A DNA stretch of 64,000 nt from Panorpa germanica (Eukaryota; Arthropoda; Insecta; Mecoptera; Panorpidae). The DNA is taken from assembly GCA_963678705.1 (NCBI GenBank), contig OY783218.1:9868152-9932151 (forward strand). The letters are read 5' to 3'. Positions 1 through 20,268 of this stretch are shown here, piece by piece (the first letter of the stretch is position 1; each line of letters starts with the position of its first letter). The notes under the pieces were generated by a model that saw only the letters and a list, made by a program, of their open reading frames with translations, was not told the DNA's origin and did not search any database. A program made the position numbers and the translations under genes.

Positions 1-1099
1 GTGTAACATCCGCCCTTCGAATCTTACTTACAACAATATTAAATTCTAAACTATGTAGATTTTAATACTTGATAGTGATAATGTATTAACATCACATACC
101 AATGCTAATATAACCTCTATAACACGGCGTTCTCTCACGGCTTGTTTGCATACGAGTGTATCTAAAGATAATATGTAACCTATGTAATTAATATTGTTCT
201 GAAAATGATTTATATCTTGCTTAATAATATGCAAAAATGTTTAAATTTGTTGATCAAATCATATGAACTCGAACTCGTAGCTATTCAGCAGAACGAAGGT
301 TAAAAATGAATGAATTATTTTATGTTTGTACTGTATTTTGAATAAAACTTTCGTTTTTATATGAATTTAATTTCGTGTTATAATTTTTTGTCCATTAAGT
401 TCACAAGGTCGATTTAGAATTCGTAGAAAAACGAGTTTACAAAAAGTACACAATTTTTTCTATACTTTTTAATTATTTTATTTACATTAATAATGCTTAT
501 TAAATATAGAGGCGGTTTGAACGTTGTGGGACCTCCAGAAAATCGATGTAACCACAGAAACCTAAAATTTGTAATTCATTTTTATTTGCAGTGCAATGTG
601 TTTTTTATTTAAAATGACATTGAAGAGTAAGAAGTGTTGTCTATGTTTCAGGCGTCTGAAAGTGTTTCATCTAGTTTTAGAATATAGTAATATAGCTTTA
701 TTATTTTACGACTATCGATTTTAAATATTCACTCCATATTTTCGAAACGTCACTCTTTTCGAAATATAAATTATGAATGTATTAGTGTATGTAATTTCTT
801 TGTTCATTGCATGCAATTATAAAATCTGAATGCTTTATCTCAGCAACAGGATATGGTATACATATATTTCTTTTATGTTTTACAAAACTATACATTGCGA
901 CTAACAATAAAAAATCAAAGCGACCTAGTTTTAAATAACACGAAAATCCCCAGAGATAGAAAATAAATATAAATGTCCATCTCTGTTAAAAAGTAAATGT
1001 TGAATAAAAAATGTCTTTCATGTTTCATAAATAAAATATATATCTATATAAGCACAATATTAAAATGTTTTTTCTAAAACAAAATATTTTTATTTGCAG
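1..1099. other. Upstream intron of Abl, no gene seen
   Basis: AT-rich sequence before the first recognisable Abl exon. No exon-like frame or splice pair could be supported on either strand. It most likely belongs to the intron joining the N-terminal Abl exon or exons, which lie outside the window. Confidence 0.5.
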
Positions 1100-8035
<6,936 letters not shown>

Positions 8036-10838
8036 ATGTTTTTATACTTTTATTATGAAAACTGTGCACTGCACGTTGCTCTCTTGAATGTATGGATAAA
8101 ATATGGAGTGGTATTATTTTTTGTAATGTTACTTTTAAAATTGAGATTATCGCAAGTAATTAAGGTATATATTTTATATATATAAGCGACTACTGTATTT
8201 GATGTATATTTTTTAATTAAATTAATTTAAAAATGAGAACTTTATAATCAAGTAAATATAATTTTAAAGAAAAAACAAATCAAATTTAAAAACGAACATA
8301 TTTTTATTACGATAATGGTATGTTTTATAGTTTAATTGAACTTTAATTTTTGTGTGTGAGTGTATAAAAATCATTTAGTGATTTTTTTGTATTGGAAATA
8401 TATGTTGCATGTAGTTTTTCCCGAATATCAAAGAATTTCTCATTTTTAGTAAAATTTTAAACATAAAACTTTACTAAAAATATTTGATAATTTTTTGAAT
8501 TCTTTTAAAATGCTCAATGGTACATTACGACTGAATTTTAATTAAAAATAATGAGCGAAATTATTTTACACAGAATATAAACAATTAAAATATATAAAAA
8601 TATACAATTATTAAATTGTAATCGTGTATAATGATAATTATTAAGAGTCGAGTGTTATTCTTATTAATTAGTTGATTTTAAAATTTTACACTTTGTTCCT
8701 AGATCTTAATTATAATTTTAGGTGATGAAACTATTTTAAAGACTTCGAATCTTAACATCTGTGCCACCGATAACAAATAACATCGAGAGTGTCTTGATCA
8801 GGATTAGTTGACTGATAATTCTAGCCTACAGGTTTGAGTATTTTTAAATAATTTACTTTTTATTTTAATTAAAGAGCCTCTCATATTAGAATCGACATTT
8901 GCAACATTCTTGTTTTTCAGTAGGGTATATTTGACTTTATCATAATTAAAAGTTTCTACTTTAATGTTTATCAATACATCACGCTACTGCAAAAGTCGGA
9001 TGTCGCAAGTAGTCGGTTCTAGTGCGAGTGAGTGAATACTTGCTTATCAAATTAACAATTTTATATAACTGTAATTTATTAAAAATTAATAATAGCTGCT
9101 CGACTCTTAGTTTACTAAGTCTAGTCTTAAAGAAAAATAATACATTTAATAATAATATTATATTTGTATCGCAGAAAAAATGAAAAAAATTTAACACTTG
9201 AAATAACATTATTACAGTACTGAAAAATATTTGATAGAATTGTAAAAGAAAAGAATAATTTTAAGGTATTAAGTAATTATTTAGATTACGTGTATATTTA
9301 AATAAAAAATACAATTTTAATTTAATAATTAATTATTTTAAATCATGGACTTTTAAATAATTTTTATTATTTAAGGTTAATACATCCAAAGATATATAAA
9401 CAAACAAAAAAATCGAAAAAGTTGAATTTTAATTATTTGTTTTAATTTACATATTATTGAGAATTAGTAAGAAGCATCTAAGAATAAAATAAATTAAAAA
9501 CACTTTATGAATTTTCATTGACAGAACTCTCGAGCTACTGATGAGATTTTGTTGTTTTAAGGTGGTTCAATAGTAAATCCACTCTTTTACAGAATTTGAT
9601 AAAATTAAAATATGATATTAATATAAGTGCCCTTAATTTAGTTGCAAAGTTTCAAAGTTTTGATTTAGAAAAAATAATGTAAAGTTTAAAATTGAAATTT
9701 TTTAAAACAGCGTACACGTATTGAAGGTAGCTATCGCAACTTGGCAACGTAGTATGACATTATGCTTGTCGCGCGTTGGCATAGATAAAATGGTTTCGTT
9801 GCAGTGTACAGTGTTGCCATATTTCTTAACAATGTGATTGTATTTAGTTTCTTATGTATAAAAAAGCTGTACTAATATATATATTAATACATGTAGTATT
9901 GAGTACAGTCTTCAAGAAAAGTGAAGCATTATCCTATAGAAATGTACGTATCGTTTGTACTTAATGTCCCACTATACTTTTGCCTACTTTTGTCTCTAGT
10001 AAACTTTCTTAAACCAGTTTTTATCAGCCTTTGAGTGGGATTAATATTATGATCTGCTGCTATCGGAATTGGATTTTAGTTAATCTCTGTTATAGGACCA
10101 ATAATATGTAAATTAAAATTTGAATATAATTATTTTTGGTAATTAATTGTAACTCCGTGCAATTTTGAAAATAATAATAAATACAAATAAACAAAAACAT
10201 AGTCAGTCAATCACTCACAACGATTTCTGAATTTAAGAAATATTAAAATTATATATTTTTATATTAAAAATATATAATTTTATATTTGAATAAATAAAAT
10301 TTTGAAATATTTATAAAAAACAAGTAATTATTAAAACTGTAATTCCATATTCGCATAGTTTTATTTAGATGGTAAATGAAACTTGGACCATGTGTAATTA
10401 TATCAAAATCATACCATTTTTGACCATGTTAAATTTAAATAAATTTTTTTTATTTGCAAAATTTATAAATTATTTATTTCTTTTTATATGATATTAAATT
10501 TAATAAAAATTTGTCGTATTCTTTAATTTAAAACGTAATCAATCTAGGTAAGTATTTTCGGATATGCATAGAGAATATAGATGTCTCTACTTCATCTATT
10601 CCAATTTAACAAAATACAGCAAAAATTAGTTTGGTTTTATTTATTATCTTAATTAATGACAAATTTTTAATAAATTTAATATCATATAAAAAATTATTGT
10701 AAAATTGATATTAATGAAAAATACAATAATAATAAAATGTAGTTATATAAATAAAAAAAAATAGTATTCTTTTATTTTTATTTATGTATTATAAATTTTA
10801 TATACAAAGTATAATTATTATAATATCACTGTTTTAAG
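8036..10838. other. Abl 3' UTR and AT-rich intergenic stretch
   Basis: The first few hundred bases after the Abl stop should be its 3' UTR; no single polyadenylation site could be chosen. Beyond it I see no supported gene on either strand. A copy of an interspersed motif (AATGTTTATCAATACATCAC) lies at about 8955-8995. The part next to 10839 should be the 3' UTR of the minus-strand gene, with AATAAA-type signals (reverse) near 10771-10785. Confidence 0.6.
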
Positions 10839-12397
10839 TTATTGAGAAGATTCTTCTGCTGGAGATTCTTCAGTTCCTTCTTCATCTCTGTAAAATAAAT
10901 TTAACAAAACTTGTTAAAATTTAAAACTTTCATATAGCTTACAATATTTTAAACCAATAGCTTTTTGAATATAACATTTCGAACCGTTACAAGAAATGGA
11001 TCCAGATAAAAATACTTACGTGTTTTGGTGTGGGTATTTAATTGTCTTTGCTCCTAAGATTTTAGAAACTGGTACAGGAAAACTAAAATGTGGTCCTTCG
11101 TTGTCATATTTTTCATCTGGATAATTGGTGATTTCCTCTCTGTTATTCTTCTTCTTATCGTCATTGCTGCTGAGTCTATCGGTACCTCTAATCATGCGTT
11201 TATGTTTCAAGGTCTTCGACTCTGTTGGTAATTCAGCAACAGCTTTATCTTCAGCCTTTTTTACGGTAGCATCTTCCTTAATAACTGGACGACTTGAAGG
11301 TATCTTTGCCTCTTCAACTGTTACTTTTGTATCTTCCTTTTTAGTTTCTGCAGCTTCAACTTTTGGTGGTGTATTTCTTACAGGTCGTTTAATTTCATCA
11401 ATTGTCACTTTAGGTTGTTCAATTTCTGGTTTCTTTTCCGCTACTTCTTCTTTAACAACCTGATGACCAGAGGCATGTTGAGGTTCTGCTAGTGCAGGTT
11501 TAGGTTTTTCTACATCGTTTGCTGGAACATTTCTTGATGGACGTTTTACTTCTTCATTTGTTGATTTAGGTTTATCGCATTTCTTGACCAACAAAGGAGC
11601 ATCAACAATAGGCTTATCTTGTTCAGTTTTTGGACTATCCTCCACTTTTGCTGGAGTACTTCTTGAAGGACGAGCTTGTTCTACCTTTTCTGTTGCATCT
11701 TTCTGCTCTGCAGTAATTTTCTTATCTTCGGTTTCTTCTTTATGTGCTCCAAACTTGGTTGACCCCCTGGATAACAACAATTTTGGTTTATCTTCTTTTA
11801 CTTCCTCTGGAGCAATTGGTTTTGTTTCTTCACTAGTTTTCTTTTCTTCTTTAACGCTTTCAGCATCACGTGCCAAACGTGGTTTGTCTTCGGCAACTGT
11901 CTTAGTTTCAGCTGGTTTTACAGCATCTGTAGCTTTAGCTTCCTTTGGTAGTTGCTCTACTTCCGTGGTTGGAACTGCCACAGAAAGAGGAGTCCCACTT
12001 TCACGGTGCCAGTCTGCAGACTTGACATCAGCGACTGGAGTTACCAGGATAGTTGCCTCTGATGTTGGTGGGGGTGGATCGACAATTACGTCAGGATTGA
12101 TTGGAGATGGTCTAGTTAGTTGATGGCTTTGACGCACTGGCCTTGTTTCGATGAGTTCTTTGTTGTTATGTACCACGTGAGATCCAGGTTGAAGTTTCAG
12201 GATATCCGCAGATGTTGCTACAAGTGGTATGGTGTCATCGATTGGCGCTGCAAAGATGGCCGCCAAAGACAGACTGCACGCCAAGAAATGTAGCTGAAAA
12301 GATAAAAGTTATTGACCTGTAGTGTCATAAAACGTTGAACAAATATTTATTCAATCGTAAGTATTCTTTGACAGCTTGTACTTACAGCTAGTTTCAT
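10839..12397 (-). CDS. Secreted Lys/Glu/Pro-rich repeat protein, function unknown
   Basis: Three coding exons on the minus strand: 12397-12386 (only Met-Lys-Leu-Ala), 12293-11020 and 10887-10839. Phases agree and give 444 aa. The start is chosen because it restores a signal peptide (MKLALHFLACSLSLAAIFAA) right after a tiny first exon and a good GTAAGT donor. The mature protein is low complexity: Lys, Glu, Pro, Ala and Thr dominate. A loose repeat of the form RP(S/V)RxxPxxVE recurs near residues 212, 255 and 307, with a weaker one near 336. A basic stretch KHKRMIR could be a processing site. The tail is acidic (TDEEGTEESPAEESSQ). One cysteine lies in the middle. I do not recognise the family. 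Extracellular matrix, cuticle or haemolymph roles are all possible; none is shown. Confidence 0.85.
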
Positions 12398-12436
12398 TTT
12401 AACTCTAGTAATGTTGATAAAACGACAATCAAACAG

Positions 12437-12474
12437 AAACTGATGTTCTGCAAGAAGTCAATTAGTTTATATAC
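12437..12474 (-). promoter_or_regulatory. Core promoter of the Lys/Glu-rich gene
   Basis: Reading the minus strand, a TATATAAA box sits at 12473-12466. An arthropod-type initiator ATCAGTT follows at about 12443-12437, roughly 25-30 bases downstream, with the ATG at 12397 some 45 bases further on. The TATA to initiator spacing is canonical. Confidence 0.7.
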
Positions 12475-14309
12475 GATCTTGTAACAACGGACCTTTGTAA
12501 AGTGTTCTGGGGACACGTAATTACGTGATAGGTGTTAATGACCGCTAATTGTTTGACAAATAATTGTTTTTTCAATGTCAAAAGTGAAAAATATATTCAC
12601 TCTGGTAAAAGTTTTTTATTAATTAGAGATGATTTTTGTTTATTTTTTATTATCTAAGAGATTGTTTGAACTTTTTAGAATATTTATTGGTAATTTAGTT
12701 TATTAGTTAGTTAGCAGAGGTGAATTGGTTTGGGGTACACATACATATCAAGCAAAATTATTTTGTGAAGTGTCACTATGTCAATTCGTTTGCTCAATTC
12801 AATTTGAACTCTTTGCGAATCGTCGAATTGATTGAAGTTGAATTTACTTTGTGATTTACCGGGTACCTTTCACCGTTTAATTTTAGAGGGAACTACATTT
12901 TAACAAAGTTATAAGTTAGCATACTAAGGGCCCACTTTCAATAGTTAGTTAATAAACGACAGTTTTGCTACAGTTATGTTCAAAATCAGCCTAATGTTTA
13001 TCGGCATCGGAGAAAGTTACAAAACAGACACCTACTAATGCAATGGGCTTGTGTCCTCATTTTTTAGTGGTCGATTTTTCAATTGTTGATTGAAATTGAT
13101 GTTAATAAATGTGTATTGGCGTGTCTATTTTATTAAATATCTAAATATTGACGGAGATATAGCAATTAAAAATTTGAATTGTAGTTTTAGCGCTAGAAAT
13201 GGTCGCCCATATTTGTATGACATGAAATGCATTTTTACGTCAGTTATTTGTTGAGTAGGTCAGTGTTGTGGTAATGTTTTGTAGCTGTTGGTACTCAAAC
13301 AATCCAGTCAAGTCAAAGAATAATAAGTTTTTACTTTATTTAACCCTGTTAAGGCAGACATAATATTGAAATTTTATTGTTCCTTGAAATAACTGTAAAT
13401 AATATTTGATATTTTGATATATAAATACATATAGCAGAGATTTATGATCTGTAAGGTTGGTAACCTTACACAAGGATTGTGATGTCACATGCATTTGGAG
13501 TTTGTACAACGTTGAATCCCTTTAATAATTAAAGAGACAAAATGACTTTTTTAATTGTTAATATCTCCTAACATATAAGGAGTTATTAAAAAATAATTGA
13601 ACATTTGAGGTTCTAGTAACCCACTTTATTAATATATAGTACACTTTTATAGAAATTAAGACATAGGACACAAGCCCATTGCAGATGGTTTGCGTCTTCT
13701 CTTTACTTAAAATACGATATTCTTTAAATTTTAATTAATTAAAAATTAGTAAACATATAAAATAACCCACTAACCTTTATATATTATATAAAACCACCAT
13801 GCAACATTTTTATATTATTTTTAAAATTGCAAAAACTTTTACCTAATTCTTTTTCGTAATTTTTTTCTAGATATGCTAATTTAAGCGCAAATATTGCTGC
13901 TATATTTTTTTAAACACTACCTGTCGACGTTGCGTATAATTTGCTTAATTTAATTTGTTTAATTAACATAATATTTATGCTGTACACTTAAAGAGTTGAC
14001 ATTTTAAAATAATGTTTATTTAAAAAATACTTAAAATTTTGTTTGTTTATGTTTTTACTTTTTTATGTTAATAATGTTGTAGTGTAAGACCAAATATTAG
14101 TATGTAAAGAAGCCTATTAATATTTTACGTTCATTTTATGTAATTTGTTTGTAAATACATAAAGGAACATTTTAAATACAAGACAAGTTCTGTCACAGTG
14201 AATGTTTTGTACAGGGAGGTAATTTATCACAAGGTATTATTTATATACAATAAATACGTAATCTTCAGAATGCTTTGAGACTTGTAGGCCATCCTATATT
14301 ACCAGATGC
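12475..14309. other. Intergenic region between divergent genes
   Basis: No gene is supported here. The notable content is the 635-bp TIR element at 13044-13679; the rest is AT-rich unique-looking sequence. The two flanking genes are transcribed away from each other, so upstream control regions of both should lie here. Confidence 0.6.
13044..13679 (+). mobile_element. MITE with GGGCTTGTGTCC terminal inverted repeats (copy 1)
   Basis: About 635 bp, bounded by GGGCTTGTGTCCTCA at the left and GGACACAAGCCCAT at the right, which are inverted repeats of each other. The interior is AT-rich with no ORF of note. It is nearly full-length and closely matches 16297-16929 and, inverted, 57117-57740. Superfamily is unassigned because the target duplication cannot be read clearly: CAAT on the left mirrors ATTG on the right, so it could be part of the terminus. 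Confidence 0.88.
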
Positions 14310-14420
14310 CCTTTGATTTTGAGAGCTCCTTGACGTCGCGCAGACGCGGGCGTCTATTTCGACGTCACGACGTTATTCGATTCAGGCGTCCGGTGCTCTG
14401 CTAGGTTGTTGTATGCTTCA
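14310..14420 (+). promoter_or_regulatory. Probable XPR1 promoter / 5' UTR, CpG- and CRE-like
   Basis: A GC-rich island in AT-rich surroundings just upstream of the XPR1 start. It has many CpG dinucleotides and two CRE-like cores (TGACGTCG near 14331, CGACGTCACG near 14360). There is no TATA box. The composition fits a broadly expressed, TATA-less promoter. Inference from sequence only. Confidence 0.5.
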
Positions 14421-14520
14421 ACATATGAATGACGTTTAGAACATATGTTTCCAATTATTTACTTTCTTTATGGTTAATAAAATAATTTAAATGTTAATAT
14501 AAATTGAAGTAAAATTTGTG

Positions 14521-17500
14521 ATGAAATTTGCAGAACATCTTAGTGCCCACATCACGCCGGAATGGAGGAAGCAGTACATCAAATACGAGGTCTGTGTTGT
14601 CAATGTGTGTAGGTGTGGGTTTGTTTGTTGTGTTTGTGTATGTGCTGTGTGTTTATAAAATTTAAGAGAAATTTGTTAATTCGTTTTTATGTTATTTGCA
14701 TTCGATGACAATGAAATTGTAAGGCTTTATTGAGACTAGATCATAAAATGACATTTTCAGAATTAACAGAATTCGAAAACTTTTTCTTTGCTTGGTTAAA
14801 GTCATAATCCAGTAAACAATTTGGTGAAGTGTCCTATTTAGTGACGTTTCTATCACTATTTCACTTCAATTATAGTTTGCATCAACTTTATTTTATTTGT
14901 ATTCCGACATGTGGAGTAATTTCGCCATTTGTAGCCGATAAAGTGGGCATTTTATATGAAAGACTGTGAGAAACTGACGCATCTTCAATAAGATGTCAAA
15001 TTTAGGCTGTTTTCACATTGGAACAGATTAATACGATGCCAGATATGAACGACTATTGTCACTATATTCACATTAGCACACTTTATTATGAGTGAAAGTT
15101 TCTAATTTAATGTTTATAAATACACACTGTATTGAAAGAGTTAAAAGTACATATTTTATATATGTCAGTTTTCCTTAGCATTAGCATTTCAATTAACTCT
15201 CATGATAATCTAATAAGCCTTAAAATCTTAGTTTCAAGCTAAATTAATACCTTTCAGATTAAATACAACATAGTACGTTTAGTTAACAACATTTTATCTA
15301 CATTTGAGGTTATAAACACTATTACTTTTTTCTAGTATAATTTGTATATTCCAAATCACGATAGTTCGGCGGCGACTTATACTTAAATGAGGTTATAAGA
15401 GCGGTATAAATCTATAATACGATAATGAATTTTATCTTATTCGTGTCTATATACATTATAGAAAAATAAGTGAGTCAGTGCTATTTAGTTATATCGACAA
15501 TTTATACCCCACAACTTGTTTTAAGTATGAGTCGCCGCCGAACTCTCGTAATTTGAACTATACTACAAGATATTGTTTCCGTGCCTATTTCCTTTAAACA
15601 TTTGATACAGTGCAGTTATTTTGTTCAATTGCAATGCTTTATTGAAAGTGCATGCTTTATTGAAAGTGCATGTATTGGGAGATTAAAAAATGCAAACACC
15701 ATTTTTAAAAGGTAATATTATATAGAAGCTTATTATATTATTTTATTGTATTGTGACATTCTTACTATTTACGAGGTCCAAAGCGTATAGTCCAATCTAC
15801 AACTTCACATTATAAATTGCAAACTTTTGTCGCTTCTTTTTTGTGTGTTAAAAATTCGTTCTCAAGTTTTCTTTCAACTTCATACCGAATATTTGATTTT
15901 TCATTCTTTCGATTTCTTTGTGATAATGAAGTTGAATCATCTATTTCAGGAGATGAAGGCGATGCTCTACAACGCCGTGGAGCAGTCTCCATCTGCGGAG
16001 GTGGTGGATCCTGATATACTTAAACGATATTTTACGAAATTCGACGAACAATTCTTCCACTATTGTTACAAGGAATTAGAAAAGATCAATACGTTTTTTT
16101 CAGGTGCATTTATTTATAAATTCGTAGATATAGCATATGAACATAATATAAAATAAGTGCTCTGAAACATGTTGCACGACACAAAAAACGTTGCTTATGG
16201 GGAAATTTAAATTTTAAATAAAATAGCGCAATATTTTTATATCTCTCTCATTATCCATAATACGATCCCTAATAGTAAAGAAAAGGAAATAGAATAAGCT
16301 TGTGTCCTCATTTTTTAGTGGTCTATTTTTCAATTGTTGATTGAAATTGATGTTAATAAATGTGTATTGGCGTGTCTATTTTATTAAATATCTAAATGTT
16401 GACGGAGATATAGCAATTAAAAGTTTGGATTGTAGTTTTAGCGCTAGAAATGGTCGGCCATATTTGTATGATGTGAAATGCATTTTAACGTCAGTTATTT
16501 GTTGAGTACGTCAGTGCTGTGGTAATGTTTTGCAGCTGTTGGTAGTCAAATAATCAAGTCAAGTCAAAGAATAATAGGTTTCTATTTTATTTAACCCTGC
16601 TAAGGCAGACATAATATTGAAATTTTATTGTTCCTTGAAATAGCTGTAAATAATATTTGATATTTTGATATATAAATACATATAGCAGAGATTTATGTTC
16701 TGTAAGGTTGGTAACCTTACATAAGGATTGTGATGTCACATGCACTTGGAATGTGTACAACGTTGAATCCCTTTGATAATTAAAGAGACAAAATGACTTT
16801 TTTAATTGTTAATATCTCTTAACCTATAAGGAGTTATTAAAAAATAATTGAACATTTGAGGTTCTAGTAACGCACTTTATCAATATATAGTACACTTTGA
16901 TAGAAATTAAGACATAGGACACAAGCCCATTTAATTAATTCGCCACAGAATATGTTGAAGTGTATCTGATACGTAAAAATTACTTTCAAACAAAAGTATC
17001 ATAAATAATTCACATTTACAGAAAAGTTGGCAGAAGCCACAAGAAAATACGCGAATCTGACCAGCGACCTCCGTGAAGCGATTGAAGATGCGAGGGGAGC
17101 TAATGATAACTTCTGGAAATCAAGAAGAAAACTATTACACAAGCAAAATGTACCCCATCGAAAAATTCAAGAACTGAAGCTGGCGTTCAGCGAGTTTTAT
17201 CTAAGTCTAGTTCTTTTACAAAATTATCAAAATCTTAATTTCATGGGATTTAGAAAAATTCTTAAAAAACATGACAAGGTTTGTTTGAAAATTTTTATTT
17301 AATAATTTTTAAAAATTTGAAATTTATTAGACCATTTATATTTCTGTAGTTACTACACGTGGACGCTGGTATGCGATGGCAACAAGAGAAAGTGGAGCTA
17401 TCTCACTTCCACGTCAACAAAGTAAGTGAATTTAGAATGAGAAAGATGCTATAAATGTGTGTTTATATGGACATTACCTCTTCTAACAAAATAAAGCATA

Positions 17501-20268
17501 TTTCACATATTTTCATAAGTTATTAGGATATTTCCAGGTTGATATTAGAAACAGAAGGAGCCGTAACACGAGAATTGGAAGGCGGTGACCGTGCGAAAGC
17601 TATGAAACGTTTGAGAGTTCCGCCGCTAGGGGAGCAACAAAACATCTGGACAACTTTTAAAGTTGGATTCTTTGCTGGAGCTCTAGTTGTCTTGGCCGTA
17701 TCTGTGATTATATCAGGTCTGCAAAATAACTCCACATTTTCTACACTTACACCATAAATATTAATCAGTTTTCATGCAATAGGTATTTTTCACCATGGGC
17801 GAGACGACTGGCGAATTGTTTTTCGTTTATATCGAGGACCATTTCTTCTAATCGAATTCTTATTTCTTTGGGCCATTAATGTTTACGGATGGAGATCTTC
17901 TGGAGTCAATCATGTGCTAATTTTTGAGTTAAATCCAAGAAGTCATCTGTCAGAGCAACATATTATGGAAATTGCTGCAGTTTTTGGAGTTGTCTGGGCC
18001 CTGAGGTATCTAATAAATAAAATATATTACATAGAAAAGTGTATTTTGATTTACTATATACATATTTTTTTATTTATTAATTTATTTTGTGTGTCGTTGA
18101 CTTTACATTCTTTCAATATTACATCTCTTTGCAAACCTAAACTTAAAATTATTCTAACATTTTTAATAATTCCAACAGAAATGTTTGAATTTTATACTCT
18201 TGTTCCTATATTTTCTTGCTCCTTACTCCTCATTGTTTCTCTACCTTTACTATTTCTTCTTGACTCTCTTCCTTTACTATTTTATTATTGTCTCTATCTC
18301 CGTCATCCACCCCTTGTTCTTATCTCCTTTCCGCAAATCCCCTATTTTCTGAACTGAAGTTTAACTGTTTCCTCGCTACTTCTTTCTTTCTCCAGCTTCC
18401 CTTCACTGCCTCTTTTAGTACTTCCTCTCCCTTTATGTTCCCCATGCATACCAGATACGAGATTATTTATTGTCCTGTTTTACTTTCCTCTTTTCTATTT
18501 CCGCCATCCCTTTAATAGCTGCCCAATATTCATCTCGCTCACTACTTTTTCCTGACAATCAAACTTAATGTGCTCCAGTGTTTCAATCTCCGTTCCACAC
18601 ACTCTACACATTATTTTCTCTCTACTTTCCCAGTATCTGTTTCCTTTCTCCTTATTTCCCAATCTAAACCTCGCAATTCTTCTCATGTTTTTTGTGTCTT
18701 TTTCTATTAAGTACTGTGGTATATCTCTCTCCAAAATCCTCTTATATCTTGTGTTGTAATTGCTTTTCTCAATTTTTTCCATTCTTTCCTGTGGCTGTAT
18801 CTCCTTATCCCTTCTCCTTAGCTCCTCTTCCACACTTGCGCCACTTACTATATTAATAATTTTGTTTCAGCGTTCTCTGCTTCCTCTACAGTCCTTCTTT
18901 GGGAGTCCCTGCGTATGCACATCCATTATTTCTCCATGTTTTAATGGTGGCATTTTTAGTAAACCCGTTTAAAGTATTTAGATATGAAGCAAGATTTTGG
19001 GCGCTAAAAGTTCTGGTAAATATTAAAATTCATTACGATTCTTTCTGATGAGTTTTAATTAAATAATGATTTTCAGGGCAGAATTTTCCTTTCACCATTT
19101 TTCTACGTCAGCTTTGCTGATTTTTGGGTAGCTGATCAAATAAATAGTATTGTAACAGTTTTTACAGATTTGCAATATTTATTTTGTTTCTACGCTAGAA
19201 TTGATAACTGGCAAGAAGCTAAAGGTTTGTTTCTTGACTAAATTATCATTTACAAAGTAACCTATTGTTCTTTTAATAATCAAGAAAATGTTTATTGTGT
19301 TTCAGATGCTAGTATTTGTTTTGAGAATTCGTACTTTATCAGACCCATTGTTGCATCCTTGCCTGCTTGGTTTCGCCTTGCGCAATGCTTACGTCGGTAC
19401 AGAGACACCAAAGAAGCGTTTCCACATCTTGCGAATGCTGCTAAATATTCCACAACGTTCTTTGTTTTACTATTTGCAACACTGTATTTAAAATATGCAG
19501 GTAATTTAAACGACAAATAAACTTATGAAAGAAAAGAACTGTAATGTTTCTATTAAACGACTAATTATTGTAATTTGTTACAGAAACAAATAAGAACACA
19601 CTAGAGAACCCTTGGTTTTACGCCTGGATTACAGCATCTGCTATATCATCTTGCTATACATATGCATGGGACATTAAAATGGATTGGGGTTTATTCGACC
19701 CTAAAGCAACTGACTACCCGCTACTTCGAGAAGAAATTGTGTATCCATCGATGGTGAAGAATAAAAATAATCTGTCATACTGCTAATAATGTTTTCTATA
19801 TATATTTTTTCATTTCTTCCAGGGATTCTATTATTTTGCGATTGTCGAGGACTTCCTGCTTAGATTTGCGTGGGTATTATCAATGTCTTTAACTGAGATG
19901 GGGTATATTCATGCTGATCTAATGGTAACCATACTGGCACCAATTGAAGTATTCAGGTAGTGAAGTTATTTACTGTAAAATAATGAAATCAATTATGTAC
20001 TAATAATTGCATATTTTTCAGGCGTTTTATGTGGAATTTTTTCCGATTAGAAAACGAACATTTAAATAATTGTGGTAAATTTCGGGCTGTCAGAGATATT
20101 TCTGTAGCTCCTCTTGAGTCGACAGATCAAATAACTATCTTAAGGATGATGGATCAAGAAGACGGTGTAACAAATAGACATCCTGCACCAAGGAATAATA
20201 ATAAGAAACAGAGACTTCCCCTGAGGGCTCTACTAAATGCTGAATCTACTGATGAACTCGATTCATAA
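14521..20268 (+). CDS. XPR1: XPR1-type phosphate exporter (SPX and EXS domains)
   Basis: Twelve exons: 14521-14589, 15950-16103, 17022-17278, 17350-17421, 17527-17716, 17783-18005, 18871-19015, 19077-19224, 19306-19500, 19584-19753, 19823-19956, 20022-20268. Phases close and give 667 aa, the family's usual size. Residues ~1-185 form the SPX domain: start [15 protein letters not shown], then [20 protein letters not shown] and the basic [10 protein letters not shown] helix that binds inositol pyrophosphates in this family. Several membrane helices follow, then the EXS domain with [42 protein letters not shown] and [11 protein letters not shown]. The tail [14 protein letters not shown] is typical. 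Known role: export of inorganic phosphate, gated by inositol pyrophosphates. The donors after exons 1 and 5 are weak (GTCTGT, GTCTGC). AATAAA lies at 20314-20319. It is complete and looks intact; insects often carry several paralogues, so orthology to a given one is uncertain. Confidence 0.95.
14809..15140 (+). repeat. Interspersed repeat relic in XPR1 intron 1
   Basis: Bases 14809-14970, beginning CCAGTAAACAATTTGGTGAA and including GTGACGTTTCTATCACTATT, have a clear inverted match at 30966-31112. The following part, with CATTAGCACAC and AATGTTTATAAATACA near 15070-15125, matches motifs at 8955-8995 and at both ends of 40382-41060. It is a non-coding dispersed element, class unknown. Confidence 0.6.
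16297..16929 (+). mobile_element. MITE with GGGCTTGTGTCC termini (copy 2) in XPR1 intron 2
   Basis: About 633 bp between exons 2 and 3 of XPR1. It opens GCTTGTGTCCTCATTTTTTA and closes GGACACAAGCCCAT. It is co-linear with 13044-13679 with only scattered substitutions, and the orientation matches the host gene. Non-coding. Confidence 0.88.
18050..18848 (-). mobile_element. LINE 3' fragment in XPR1 intron 6
   Basis: Minus-strand frame 18833-18495 encodes the C-terminal tail of a LINE ORF2: [20 protein letters not shown] followed by [18 protein letters not shown], the C-x2-C-x(8)-H-x(4)-C knuckle seen at the end of many arthropod LINE polyproteins. The 3' region runs to an A-rich, AATAAATTAATAAATA-like tail near 18050-18080. 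It is 5'-truncated and differs in sequence from the fragment in the Abl intron, so a different lineage. It is antisense to the host gene and enlarges that intron to about 865 bp. Confidence 0.72.

Noticed and set aside
11125-12123. Long plus-strand open frames opposite the Lys/Glu-rich gene
   Set aside because: They are antisense shadows of a biased coding sequence; the minus-strand reading has a signal peptide, introns in phase and a promoter.
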